The notes: a model not told the origin generated them from the letters alone. 64,000 nt of DNA from CSBr16-58 sp051859825 (GCA_051859825.1 JBHYFA010000001.1:40441-104440); one strand, 5' to 3'. Counted from the first letter of the stretch, positions 26,711-34,365 are shown. Made by a program: numbers and translations.

Positions 26711-26838
26711 TGAGGGAGGCTTGATGCGTGTTTCTGTATAGCACCATTGCCGTGTGCGCTCCACGTGGGTGGATTGCGCTTCACCGTTCACCTCCTCTTG
26801 ATGGTTTTCGGTCGTTTTCCTCAAAATGACCACCAAGC
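26711..26838 (+). ncRNA. Hairpin-rich leader upstream of the tRNA-like modules
   Basis: No frame is open here. Two hairpins are seen. GCGC-TCCAC / GTGGA-TT-GCGC (26756-26779) has a GTGG loop and a two-base bulge. GGTCGTTTT / AAAATGACC (26810-26831) is 9 bp with one G:U pair and a CCTC loop. A GAGG-GAGG (26712-26719) to CCTCCTC pairing could enclose the first of them. It is continuous with the tRNA-like modules that follow and may be part of the same transcript. Function unknown. Confidence 0.45.
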
Positions 26839-26905
26839 GCTATATGTCGTGGGTTCGATTCCCACCTGTGATTTTCACAGTAGCTCAGTTGGTTAGAGCA
26901 ATAGT
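26839..26905 (+). ncRNA. Circularly permuted tRNA-like module 1
   Basis: Reading 5' to 3', the parts of a tRNA appear in permuted order. GCTAT (26839-26843) is the 3' strand of an anticodon-position stem, followed by a 5-base variable loop ATGTC. The T arm GTGGG-TTCGATT-CCCAC spans 26849-26865. The acceptor stem CTGTGA / TCACAG (26866-26880) is closed by a TTT loop. T8-A9 follow, then the D arm GCTC-AGTTGGTTA-GAGC (26883-26899), A26, and ATAGT (26901-26905), which pairs with GCTAT. Bases for tertiary contacts are present: T8, A14, G15, G18, G19, A21, C48, T54, T55, C56 and A58. It has no anticodon loop and no free 3' end, so it is a tRNA mimic, not a tRNA gene. Confidence 0.75.
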
Positions 26906-26907
26906 TT

Positions 26908-26984
26908 ATGGCGGAGGTTCGAATCCTCCACGCAGTTGTAAAGTTGCGTTAGCTCAGTGGCAGAGCACTACACTGTTAATGTAG
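26908..26984 (+). ncRNA. Circularly permuted tRNA-like module 2 with GTT anticodon arm
   Basis: A second unit in the same order: variable loop ATGGC (26908-26912), T arm GGAGG-TTCGAAT-CCTCC (26913-26929), acceptor stem of 7 bp plus a closing T-A pair (26930-26937 with 26942-26949, two G:U pairs) capped by a GTAA tetraloop. T8-A9 follow, then D arm GCTC-AGTGGCA-GAGC (26952-26966), A26, and a complete anticodon arm CTACA-CTGTTAA-TGTAG (26968-26984) with anticodon GTT (Asn). What follows (GGAG...CTCC, 26992-27009) is a degenerate T arm. In the conventional reading the acceptor strands do not pair; in the permuted reading they do. Confidence 0.7.
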
Positions 26985-27027
26985 TTTGACTGGAGGTTGT
27001 ATTCGCTCCTTAAACGAATACGCTTTT

Positions 27028-27255
27028 GAGAAACGCGTTGGATGTGGCCGGTTGCGGCAAATGGCACAAGTGGTCATTTGCACAACAGCCCAAATCCAAC
27101 CAGCAAGGAAACCTCTGTTCGTCCAGACGCGGCAAATCCTTGGGGTATGACAATGCTATGACTTGAAAAAGACCCGCAAGCATTTGCTGTGAAACGACCG
27201 CAAGCTTCCTTCCGTTGCGATGAAGGTGGCTTACATTCAATGCGTTTCTTTTTTT
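27028..27255 (+). ncRNA. Structured RNA closed by a 15 bp stem and ended by a T run
   Basis: Bases 27030-27044 pair with 27234-27248 over 15 positions (13 Watson-Crick, 2 G:U), and seven T follow directly. Inside are GTTGGAT / ATCCAAC (27037-27043 with 27094-27100), GTTG / CAAC and GCAAATG / CATTTGC (27057-27063 with 27075-27081), and a CCTTC / GAAGG hairpin near 27208-27226. The first of these would compete with the closing stem for the same bases, so two folds are possible. A hairpin GTATTCG / CGAATAC (26999-27005 with 27015-27021) lies just upstream. There is no convincing frame. It ends 25 bases before the slipin start and may end or attenuate the transcript. Confidence 0.6.
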
Positions 27256-27280
27256 ATTAACCCTTAAAACCTCAACGATT

Positions 27281-28375
27281 ATGAAAATTGTTACCATCAA
27301 AACCGCTCAGATTGGTTTACTTATTAGAAACCGTAAAGTTGATCGACTTCTTTACGAAGGCACCCACTTGACTTTGGGTTTGCACAAGGTAGAAATACAC
27401 GAAACCCGCGAATTATTTATCTCCCAAATCGACATCGACATCTTGTTGGAAAGCCCTTTAATGGCGAAGGCTTTAGAAATTGTTGACGTTCCCGAAAGTC
27501 ACATCTGCATGGTGTTTAAAAAAGGCAATTTGCACAACGTATTGCCCGAAGGGAAGTACGCCTTCTGGAAAGATAAACACCCTTTCAGCTTTCGCGTATT
27601 GAACACTGCCGGTATGGATATCCCTGCCGATCTTCCCCGTCATCAGTTGGAGCACTACCTCATGCAACCTTTTGTACGGAAGTTTAACGTGGCCAATGCG
27701 CATACCGGGGTGTTGTTTGTGGACGGGAAATTTCACAGCACTTTCAAATCAGGAAGCGTGTTTTTCTGGAACAACCGCACTTCCATGGAGATGCAAAGCG
27801 TTGACTTGCGTCGTCAGCATTTGGAAATATCCGGGCAAGAATTGCTTACCAAGGACAAGGCCGGCATTCGGATCAACTTCTTTGTGCAATTCCGCGTGGT
27901 GGACATTGAAAAAGCCATCATTGACAACAAGGATTTCCGCAATCAGTTGTACGTATTGATGCAGTTGGCTTTGCGTGCCTACATAGGCGGCTACAATCTC
28001 GACGAGTTGTTGAGCAAAAAAGACCGCATTACCGACATGATATTGGAGGCCACCGCCGAGAAGATTGCTGCTTTAGGTATTGAAGTTTCCGACGCCGGTA
28101 TTCGCGACATCATTTTGCCCGGCGACATGAAGGAGATTATGAATCAGGTGTTGATTGCGGAGAAAAAGGCGCAGGCCAACAGCATTTTGCGTCGTGAAGA
28201 AACCGCATCCACCCGAAGCTTACTCAACACCGCCAAGTTGATGCAAGACAACGACATGTTGTGGAAGCTCAAGGAGATGGAGTACGTGGAAAAAATATCC
28301 GAACGCATTGGCGAAATCACCATTTCCGGAAGGGGAAATGTAGTGAATGAGTTGAAGGAAATTTTTGTGAAGTAA
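27281..28375 (+). CDS. Slipin / SPFH (band 7) family protein
   Basis: 364 residues. An SPFH domain covers about 20-240 (FVRKFNVANAHTGVLFVDGK, VDLRRQHLEISGQELLTKDKAGIRINFFVQFRVVD). It is followed by a helical segment (KEIMNQVLIAEKKAQANSILRREETASTRSLLNTAKLMQDN) of the kind that oligomerises in slipins. The usual N-terminal membrane hairpin is not obvious. Slipins form rings on membranes; their role next to RtcB is not established, though RtcB-slipin neighbours occur elsewhere. Transcription must come through the structured RNA and its T run, since no promoter is seen in the 25 bases between. Confidence 0.88.
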   Translation: MKIVTIKTAQIGLLIRNRKVDRLLYEGTHLTLGLHKVEIHETRELFISQIDIDILLESPLMAKALEIVDVPESHICMVFKKGNLHNVLPEGKYAFWKDKHPFSFRVLNTAGMDIPADLPRHQLEHYLMQPFVRKFNVANAHTGVLFVDGKFHSTFKSGSVFFWNNRTSMEMQSVDLRRQHLEISGQELLTKDKAGIRINFFVQFRVVDIEKAIIDNKDFRNQLYVLMQLALRAYIGGYNLDELLSKKDRITDMILEATAEKIAALGIEVSDAGIRDIILPGDMKEIMNQVLIAEKKAQANSILRREETASTRSLLNTAKLMQDNDMLWKLKEMEYVEKISERIGEITISGRGNVVNELKEIFVK

Positions 28376-28412
28376 AAAAAAGCCGAACAACAAAATTGCT
28401 GTTCGGCTTTTT
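28376..28412. terminator. Bidirectional intrinsic terminator (slipin / secG)
   Basis: AGCCGAACA / TGTTCGGCT (28381-28389 with 28400-28408), flanked by a run of A on the left and T on the right, so it works in both directions between the convergent slipin and secG genes. Confidence 0.92.
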
Positions 28413-28431
28413 ACTATCTTGAAACGAGATA

Positions 28432-28809
28432 TTATTCTGCTTCTTGCTCGGTCATATCGATCAAGTCAATCATTTGCTCTTCGGTGCCCATTTGCATTTC
28501 ACCCGGAGCCGAGAAGTTTTCCTGAGGAGATGATGAAGCATCACGCTCTAAAATTACACTACCATCTTCGGCTACGCCACCTTTAAAAATGTTCAAGTTC
28601 ATAAACAAAGCGAGGGCACAAAGGGCAATTGCTAAACCCCAAGTGGTACGATCTAGTACGTCACCGGCTTTTTTTACACCGCCAAATAACTGTGTACCTC
28701 CACCACCAAAGGTAGAAGACAACCCGCCTCCTTTGGGATTTTGAACCATAATAATAACAATGAGCAATAAGCTCACGAGAATAATCAATATGCTGAAAAG
28801 TTGAATCAT
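28432..28809 (-). CDS. secG: Preprotein translocase subunit SecG
   Basis: 125 residues from the ATG at 28809; the frame is open upstream but would run into the preceding gene. SecG is the small membrane subunit of the SecYEG channel. Two transmembrane helices are visible (about 3-22 and 52-72) with the family loop NPKGGGLSSTFGGGGTQLFGG between them. The C-terminal tail is acidic and longer than in Enterobacteria, as in other Bacteroidota. It is the last gene of the six-gene operon that begins with miaB, 4 bases after the TPR gene. Confidence 0.93.
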   Translation of the reverse strand: MIQLFSILIILVSLLLIVIIMVQNPKGGGLSSTFGGGGTQLFGGVKKAGDVLDRTTWGLAIALCALALFMNLNIFKGGVAEDGSVILERDASSSPQENFSAPGEMQMGTEEQMIDLIDMTEQEAE

Positions 28810-28813
28810 TGTA

Positions 28814-30334
28814 CTACTTTTTGTTTTGTTTCTTGAGGGATTGAATTTGCCGTGCAAATAAACTACTTTTTTCTGGCATTTTCAACATTAATATTTCATA
28901 GGCTTTTATTGCCTTATCAACGTGGCCTTGCTCAATGTATATGCGGGCTAGCGTCTCGGTGACTAGGTCACTGTCCTCCTCTATTCCGGTAGAAAAGGCC
29001 ACTGGTGAAAGCCTGAAATCGTCGTGTTTAACTTTTTTTGGACCCACAATCTCGGGTAATTTGTCTAAAAACGCATCAATCTTTTTGCGATTTTCTATAA
29101 TCTTTTCGCTGCTTGGCGGCAGAACTTCCTCCTCTTTGGCCTCTTGAGAAACACTAGAGCCTGTATCATCCGGTTTTTCCTCATTAGTGGCTTTCGTTTC
29201 ATCTGATAATGAACGAGAACGAAGCCAAGCAAAAAAGTCACCTGAAGAAGTAGGTTGCGAAGAAGTCTCCGGAAGCTCTTCGGTTTGAGCTTTGGCAAGA
29301 GGACTACTCTCTTCCTCAGTCTCTACTTTATCCTCTACTTGCGGTATTTCTTCTTGAGTGCTTGGTTCTTCAGGCAGACTAACTTTTTCTTGTTGTATAT
29401 CGGTTAGGTCTAATACAAAATCAACTTCCTCTTCTTGCTCAACTTGCCCAGGAATTTCGGCCTGAACGGAGTCGAGTTTTTCATCGGCAAGTAAAGGTTG
29501 GTCTTGATCATCTTGCTTCTTCGGCTCTGTATCTGGCTCTATTTCGTCCGTAGATGTAAATGTCTCTTTTTTACTACTCTCATCAAAATCATCAAGCTTT
29601 TCATTTATTTCGACTTCTTCGGAAGGGGGTTCTTCGGAAGGAACTTCTTCAGGTATGACTTCTTTTTGTTTCGGTTTATTCTCTTCCAAATTTTGAGAAA
29701 TCTTACCAATCACTTCTTCCGATTTTTTGCGCAGAGCAGCTATTCTATCCGCCCATTCTTCATTTCCACCAGAAGATTTTTTGGCTACCGGAGATGAGGC
29801 TTCTTGGGAAATATCGGTTTTTTCTTCAACCACAGGTTCTGGCTTCATTTCTTTTACCGGCTCAACTTCCGGCTCGGGTTCTTCAACCGCAGGCACTTCT
29901 ACAGGTGCTTCTTCTTGCACTGGCATTTCCGAAACGGAGGGCGTATCCTTGGATGGAGGTACTTCTTCAATAAGTTCTTTGGAAATTTCAGGAGTTTCTA
30001 ATTCTTCTTTAACGGGTGTTTCAACTTCTGGCGAAGCCACTTCTTCCGTAATTACCGCTTCGTGCGGGTCGAAATCTAAGACTGGTTTTTCAGATATCTT
30101 TTGTGCACCATGAACGTAATCGTGCAGCAATTCACGGTTTGGACAATACAGAGCCGCCCATTTAAGTTGTTTGTTAAAATGGTAATCTGCCCTATCGTGC
30201 AGCGCTTTGGTGTACAACATTTGTCCGGCAGCGAAAAAAGGATTATTCAAGCAGATGTTGCGAAGTTCACTAAGGTCTTCGTCCCTAACTTCAGCGGGGT
30301 TACTCCACAAATGCTTAAACCTTTTTGCGTCCAT
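28814..30334 (-). CDS. Acidic low-complexity protein with C-terminal TPR-like helices
   Basis: 506 residues. The N-terminal about 90 residues are helical (FKHLWSNPAEVRDEDLSELRNICLNNPFFAAGQMLYTKAL). A long region rich in Glu, Pro, Ser, Val and Lys (about 100-400) is certainly disordered. The C-terminus has one TPR-like helical hairpin (TLARIYIEQGHVDKAIKAYEILMLKMPEKS). It lies 3 bases after lptE and 4 before secG, a place held by a similar protein in other Bacteroidota. No signal peptide is seen. Function unknown. Confidence 0.78.
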   Translation of the reverse strand: MDAKRFKHLWSNPAEVRDEDLSELRNICLNNPFFAAGQMLYTKALHDRADYHFNKQLKWAALYCPNRELLHDYVHGAQKISEKPVLDFDPHEAVITEEVASPEVETPVKEELETPEISKELIEEVPPSKDTPSVSEMPVQEEAPVEVPAVEEPEPEVEPVKEMKPEPVVEEKTDISQEASSPVAKKSSGGNEEWADRIAALRKKSEEVIGKISQNLEENKPKQKEVIPEEVPSEEPPSEEVEINEKLDDFDESSKKETFTSTDEIEPDTEPKKQDDQDQPLLADEKLDSVQAEIPGQVEQEEEVDFVLDLTDIQQEKVSLPEEPSTQEEIPQVEDKVETEEESSPLAKAQTEELPETSSQPTSSGDFFAWLRSRSLSDETKATNEEKPDDTGSSVSQEAKEEEVLPPSSEKIIENRKKIDAFLDKLPEIVGPKKVKHDDFRLSPVAFSTGIEEDSDLVTETLARIYIEQGHVDKAIKAYEILMLKMPEKSSLFARQIQSLKKQNKK

Positions 30335-30337
30335 AAT

Positions 30338-30856
30338 TTACCAGTTTACAATGGCTCGGTTGAGAATATTCTCTGCCAGTTCTTCGTTGATGATGCGCAC
30401 CAAATTGTCTTCAATATTACTAAAACTTTCGGCAGCATCAAAATCTGCGAAACGCGAAAACCGCTCTTCGTAACTTTTTTTTGGCTCAAGGCGGTTTTCA
30501 AATTGCACTTGTATGGCAATGGTCAAGCGGCTTTGCGCGGCAACCTGCCCAGCTGTGGGAGCAATGGGCGTAATTCGATACTCAACAATGCTCCCCGAAA
30601 AATGAAAATCACCTTCATCGTCATCAACAAGACGAAGATTGGTTTGCTGTAAAAAAATGTCTTTTACAGCCTCAGTGAGAAATTGGCTGAGGTTTGGATT
30701 TACCAGCGGGGCGTTGTTGGGAAAACGCTCTACACTAAAGGTTTTTGCATCACCCACATCACCGCCTGTAAAGGAGTACCCACCGGTGCATTGGTAGAAA
30801 ACAATGCTTAGAAGCGCGATGAGTGGAAGAGCGATTATTTTTAACTTAGAGGTCAT
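30338..30856 (-). CDS. lptE: LPS assembly lipoprotein LptE
   Basis: 172 residues from the ATG at 30856; longer starts would lie inside the upstream gene. The signal peptide ends at the lipobox FYQC (SIVFYQCTGGYSFTGG). The mature segment (FPNNAPLVNPNLSQFLTEAVKDIFLQQTNLRLVDDDEGDFHFSGSIVEY read as separate motifs) is the LptE family pattern. LptE plugs the LptD barrel in the outer membrane and takes part in lipopolysaccharide delivery to the surface. Its ATG overlaps the stop of the sigma-54 activator gene by 11 bases. Confidence 0.85.
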   Translation of the reverse strand: MTSKLKIIALPLIALLSIVFYQCTGGYSFTGGDVGDAKTFSVERFPNNAPLVNPNLSQFLTEAVKDIFLQQTNLRLVDDDEGDFHFSGSIVEYRITPIAPTAGQVAAQSRLTIAIQVQFENRLEPKKSYEERFSRFADFDAAESFSNIEDNLVRIINEELAENILNRAIVNW

Positions 30857-32081
30857 ACTGCTTGATTTTTCGGTAGAGCGTTCGTTCAGAAATCCCCAAT
30901 TCTTGAGCGGCAGCTTTACGTTTACCATTGTTTTTCTCCAGAGATTTCCGAATGAGCTCCTTCTCGTGATCTTCCAACGAAAGACTTTCTTCTACCTCTT
31001 CAAAACTTGATTCACTCTCCGAAATACTCGGAATGCTCATAGGGGGTGATTTATAATGATTATCGTCAAAGTCGTCATCCATTACATCATTGCTGAATAC
31101 TCGTTTCATCATTTTCGGATGACGCTGCAGCATTTGAACGTTATCAGCACCATTGAGCAACTCGTAGGTAATTGATTTTAAGTCTTCCACCTCTTTTCTA
31201 AGATCGAAAAGAAAGGATAGAAGCATTTCTCTTTCAGCGGCAAAATCGTTAGTCTGCTCTTGTTTACGGGAAATGGGTGCGGGAAGCGTAGGGTCGCTAA
31301 TTTGTGGTAAATATTTTCGCAGGGTATCGGCACTGATTTCTTTGTTTACCTCCAAAACCGACATTTGTTCTACTAAATTCCGGAGCTGACGGATATTGCC
31401 TGGCCAGCGATACTTGAGAAGCAAATGCTTGGCTTCTTCGGTAAGTTGAATGGGCGTGGTGTGGTATTTCACACTGAAATCGGAGGCGAACTTGCGAAAA
31501 AGCAATTGAATATCTTCAAAGCGGTCGCGCAGGGGTGGAATACTAATTTCTACCGTGTTGAGACGATAGTACAAGTCTTCACGGAATTTGCCTTTTTCCA
31601 CCGCACCAAGCATATTCTCGTTGGTAGCGGCTACGATGCGCACATTGGTTTTTTGAATCTTCGATGATCCTACCTTGATAAATTCACCGGTTTCTAGTAC
31701 ACGCAATAATCGCACTTGGGTGGCGTGCGGAAGTTCCACCACTTCATCCAGAAAAATAGTGCCGCCATCAGCCTCTTCAAAGTAGCCTTTGCGGGTGCCG
31801 GTAGCCCCGGTGAAGGCTCCCTTTTCGTGACCAAAGAGCTCACTGTCAATAGTACCCTCAGGGATAGCACCGCAGTTTACCGCAATATACGGATTGTGCT
31901 TACGGTGCGATAAATGATGAATAATGCGGGGGATGCTTTCCTTTCCTACACCACTTTCTCCCGACACCAATACGGAAATATCGGTAGGTGCAACCCTCCT
32001 TGCCTTTTCCAATGCACGATTAAACAAGTCGGAATTTCCAATGAGGCCAAATCGCGATTTAATAGATTGTATGTCGCTCAT
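30846..32081 (-). CDS. Sigma-54 interacting transcriptional activator without receiver domain
   Basis: 411 residues. The AAA+ domain starts almost at once: Walker A GESGVGKE (41-48), the sigma-54 contact loop GAFTGA (88-93), Walker B GGTIFLDE (106-113). A variable region rich in Asp and Ser (about 270-360) follows, and then a Fis-type HTH (about 370-411, RKAAAQELGISERTLYRKI). No N-terminal receiver or sensor domain is present, so activity may depend on its level or on a partner. It overlaps both neighbours (ATGA with the secreted protein, 11 bases with lptE), so it is made within the miaB-lptE-secG operon. Confidence 0.92.
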   Translation of the reverse strand: MSDIQSIKSRFGLIGNSDLFNRALEKARRVAPTDISVLVSGESGVGKESIPRIIHHLSHRKHNPYIAVNCGAIPEGTIDSELFGHEKGAFTGATGTRKGYFEEADGGTIFLDEVVELPHATQVRLLRVLETGEFIKVGSSKIQKTNVRIVAATNENMLGAVEKGKFREDLYYRLNTVEISIPPLRDRFEDIQLLFRKFASDFSVKYHTTPIQLTEEAKHLLLKYRWPGNIRQLRNLVEQMSVLEVNKEISADTLRKYLPQISDPTLPAPISRKQEQTNDFAAEREMLLSFLFDLRKEVEDLKSITYELLNGADNVQMLQRHPKMMKRVFSNDVMDDDFDDNHYKSPPMSIPSISESESSFEEVEESLSLEDHEKELIRKSLEKNNGKRKAAAQELGISERTLYRKIKQYDL

Positions 32082-32476
32082 CGAACGAAGTGTTTGAGTT
32101 CAATAGGTTCGTCTTGATAAATACGCGTAGTGGTGCGTTTGTTCACCACGTAAGGGGCTCTAGCCCGAATGATGACGTAATGGGCGTTGGGAAGTTTGTT
32201 GTCGAATTTGACTCTCATGCTTTGTCCACTCCAAATAGATGCCCATATTTCCTTATTCGAATTATCGTAAACCAGAATTTCATATCCGGTAAGGAGATTT
32301 TCAATACAGCGCTTATCGCTATTCGTAATGCAAATTTCAATAACACCTGTGCGTTTCACATTTTCTTCAACAACGTAAAATTGCAGATCGTTATCGTAAT
32401 ATTTGCCATCAATAAGTTCCTGGCTCTTTGCAAGGCCGGGAAGCATAAGAATGAGAGCAATTATTCTGTAAACCAT
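32078..32476 (-). CDS. Small secreted protein of unknown function
   Basis: 132 residues with a signal peptide (about 1-18, LPGLAKSQ). The mature part reads like a single beta-sandwich domain (LQFYVVEENVKRTGVIEICITNSDKRCIENLLTGYEILVYDN) with two cysteine candidates. It starts 4 bases after the miaB stop and overlaps the sigma-54 activator start by 4 bases (ATGA). No family is recognised. Confidence 0.7.
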   Translation of the reverse strand: MVYRIIALILMLPGLAKSQELIDGKYYDNDLQFYVVEENVKRTGVIEICITNSDKRCIENLLTGYEILVYDNSNKEIWASIWSGQSMRVKFDNKLPNAHYVIIRARAPYVVNKRTTTRIYQDEPIELKHFVR

Positions 32477-32480
32477 TTAG

Positions 32481-33926
32481 TTAAGATTGAAGTGTGCCTA
32501 ATAGCGTAGCGCTTGTACAATCTTCTATTTTTACCATCACAAAATCTCCGGGTTTTTCGTTTGCAACTTTAGGAAATACCACCACTGCATTTTGTGAGTT
32601 TCGACCATACCAGTGTGCATCGCTGCGTTTGGAGTTACCCTCGATGAGTACTTCCTCAACATTACCAATATGTTGCTGATAGCGCTCCAGAGAGTGCTTG
32701 TTTTGCTTTTCAATAATCTCGGTAAGTCTGCGGGTTTTTACTTCATCGGGAACATCATCTTGAAATTTTCGTGCCGCGAAGGTGTTTGGTCTTTCGGAAT
32801 ATTTAAACATATAGCCAAAATGATACTTCACGTAATCCATCAGGCTTAATGTGTCTTGATGATCTTCTTCGGTTTCACCGGGAAAACCCGTAATCATATC
32901 GTGAGAAATGGCGCAATCGGGGATGATTTTGCGAATACGATCAATCAGACCGATGTATTCTTCACGCGAATGCCCACGATTCATATCCTTGAGAATGCGC
33001 GTTGAGCCCGACTGCACGGGAAGGTGAATGTAATTGCAGATATTGGGATGCGCAGCGATAGCATGCAAAACATCGTCGGTCATATCCTGTGGGTTGGATG
33101 TACTAAAACGAATGCGCATCTTCGGAAGTGCTTCGGCAATCATTTTCAATAAATCGGCAAAGTACACCGCACTGGCTTTGGCTATATCCGAAGCTTTCTC
33201 AAAATCTTTTTTAAGTCCACCACCATACCAAAGGTAGCTATCCACGTTTTGACCGAGTAGGGTGACTTCACGGTAGCCATTTTCCCAAAGTTGGGTACAC
33301 TCTTCGAGGATGGTTTGCGGGTTGCGACTTCTTTCTCGACCTCTGGTAAATGGAACTACACAAAAGGTGCACATATTATCGCAACCACGGGTGATGGAAA
33401 CGAAGGCGGTAACCTTGTTGTTGCCTAAACGTACCGGGTTTACATCGGCATACGTTTCTTCCTTAGAAAGAATCACGTTTACGGCCTTACGCCCCGACTC
33501 TACTTCGGTGATAAGATTGGGCAGATCGCGGTAGGCATCAGGGCCAACCACTAGGTCAACCAGTTTTTCTTCATCGAGAAGTTTATCTTTCACCCGTTCG
33601 GCCATACAACCCAATACACCAATCTTCAAATTGGGATTATCGGCTTTCACCTGATGGAAGGCTTTCAGTCTTTTACGTACGGTTTGCTCCGCCTTATCAC
33701 GGATGGAACAGGTGTTTAATAGCACCAAATCCGCCTCTTCCATATTACGCGTGGTAGAATAGCCTTTTTCACTTAGAATGGATGCTACCACCTCAGAATC
33801 AGCAAAATTCATCTGACAACCGTAGCTTTCAATATAAAGTTTTCGCGCGCCTTCACCTTCTAAAGACAAAGCCTCACCTTGTCTGTTTTCATCGATAACC
33901 TTGTTACCTACATGATATCCGCTCAT
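32481..33926 (-). CDS. miaB: tRNA-2-methylthio-N6-dimethylallyladenosine synthase
   Basis: 481 residues. MiaB is a radical SAM methylthiotransferase that modifies A37 of tRNAs that read codons starting with U. The N-terminal UPF0004 cysteines lie in ESYGCQMNFADSE, LLNTCSIRDKAE and GCMAERVKD. The radical SAM motif is RGCDNMCTFCVVPFTRGRERSR with three cysteines. A C-terminal TRAM domain ends the protein. It is the first gene of a six-gene operon (miaB, secreted protein, sigma-54 activator, lptE, TPR protein, secG). The promoter has a -7 box at 33968-33975 and a palindrome beside it. Confidence 0.96.
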   Translation of the reverse strand: MSGYHVGNKVIDENRQGEALSLEGEGARKLYIESYGCQMNFADSEVVASILSEKGYSTTRNMEEADLVLLNTCSIRDKAEQTVRKRLKAFHQVKADNPNLKIGVLGCMAERVKDKLLDEEKLVDLVVGPDAYRDLPNLITEVESGRKAVNVILSKEETYADVNPVRLGNNKVTAFVSITRGCDNMCTFCVVPFTRGRERSRNPQTILEECTQLWENGYREVTLLGQNVDSYLWYGGGLKKDFEKASDIAKASAVYFADLLKMIAEALPKMRIRFSTSNPQDMTDDVLHAIAAHPNICNYIHLPVQSGSTRILKDMNRGHSREEYIGLIDRIRKIIPDCAISHDMITGFPGETEEDHQDTLSLMDYVKYHFGYMFKYSERPNTFAARKFQDDVPDEVKTRRLTEIIEKQNKHSLERYQQHIGNVEEVLIEGNSKRSDAHWYGRNSQNAVVVFPKVANEKPGDFVMVKIEDCTSATLLGTLQS

Positions 33927-33951
33927 GGTATATTTTCGTTTTTTTAATCAG

Positions 33952-33975
33952 ACCCTAAATTAGGGTGCAAAAGTA
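33952..33975 (-). promoter_or_regulatory. miaB operon promoter with adjacent palindrome
   Basis: On the minus strand TACTTTTG (33968-33975) matches the -7 consensus. Immediately downstream lies the 15-base palindrome ACCCTAAATTAGGGT (33952-33966), placed at the expected transcription start. It could be an operator or a 5' hairpin. Confidence 0.55.
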
Positions 33976-34023
33976 CGAAAGAAATATGCCATAATGTCCG
34001 ATAATGGCATTAAACCAAATAAT

Positions 34024-34365
34024 CTAGGAACGAAGCTTCTTTGGCAACTTAGAAAAGACCAAGTCGTAGGAATGGTCGATCCACTCTTTGATTTTTTGGG
34101 GAGGGATTCCTTCGGTGTAAACGGTGTTCCAATGTTTTTTATTGGAATGATAGCCAGGAATCACTTTTTCCGGATAGGCTTCGCGAAGTTCAATGGCTTT
34201 TTCTGGATCGCACTTAAGGTTAATGGCGGTATTTTCCCACTCTAAACCAACCAAGGCAAACATTTTCCCGTGCACTTTAAACACCAATGTAACTTCATCA
34301 AAAGGGAAGCTTTCGGTGGTATGTGGTTTTTGCAAGCAGTATACTCGAAGCGCTTCTTTATCCAT
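34024..34365 (-). CDS. MmcQ/YjbR family protein
   Basis: 113 residues, usual for this family. Segments typical of MmcQ/YjbR are the N-terminal LRVYCLQKPHTTESFPFDEVTLVFKV, the central KCDPEKAIELREAYPEKVIPGYHSNKKHWNTV and the C-terminal LVFSKLPKKLR. The fold is double-wing-like and was linked to DNA binding; no precise function is known. The start overlaps the PsiE-type gene upstream by 8 bases, so the two are co-transcribed. Confidence 0.88.
   Translation of the reverse strand: MDKEALRVYCLQKPHTTESFPFDEVTLVFKVHGKMFALVGLEWENTAINLKCDPEKAIELREAYPEKVIPGYHSNKKHWNTVYTEGIPPQKIKEWIDHSYDLVFSKLPKKLRS

Noticed and set aside
26942..27030. A functional tRNA-Asn gene with anticodon GTT
   Set aside because: The D arm and anticodon arm are good, but the T arm is degenerate, the acceptor strands have no partner in the conventional order and there is no CCA-adjacent 3' end. 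It fits better as part of the tRNA-like RNA.
26700..27280. CRISPR array or simple tandem repeat in the region between rtcB and slipin
   Set aside because: The repeated segments (T arms and D arms) match tRNA parts, are not evenly spaced and have no unique spacers.
29498..30113. Plus-strand frames of 99 and 128 residues opposite the acidic TPR-like gene
   Set aside because: They are antisense shadows of a Glu/Pro/Ser-rich low-complexity gene, with compositions (Phe-, Ser- or Thr-rich) expected from the complement.
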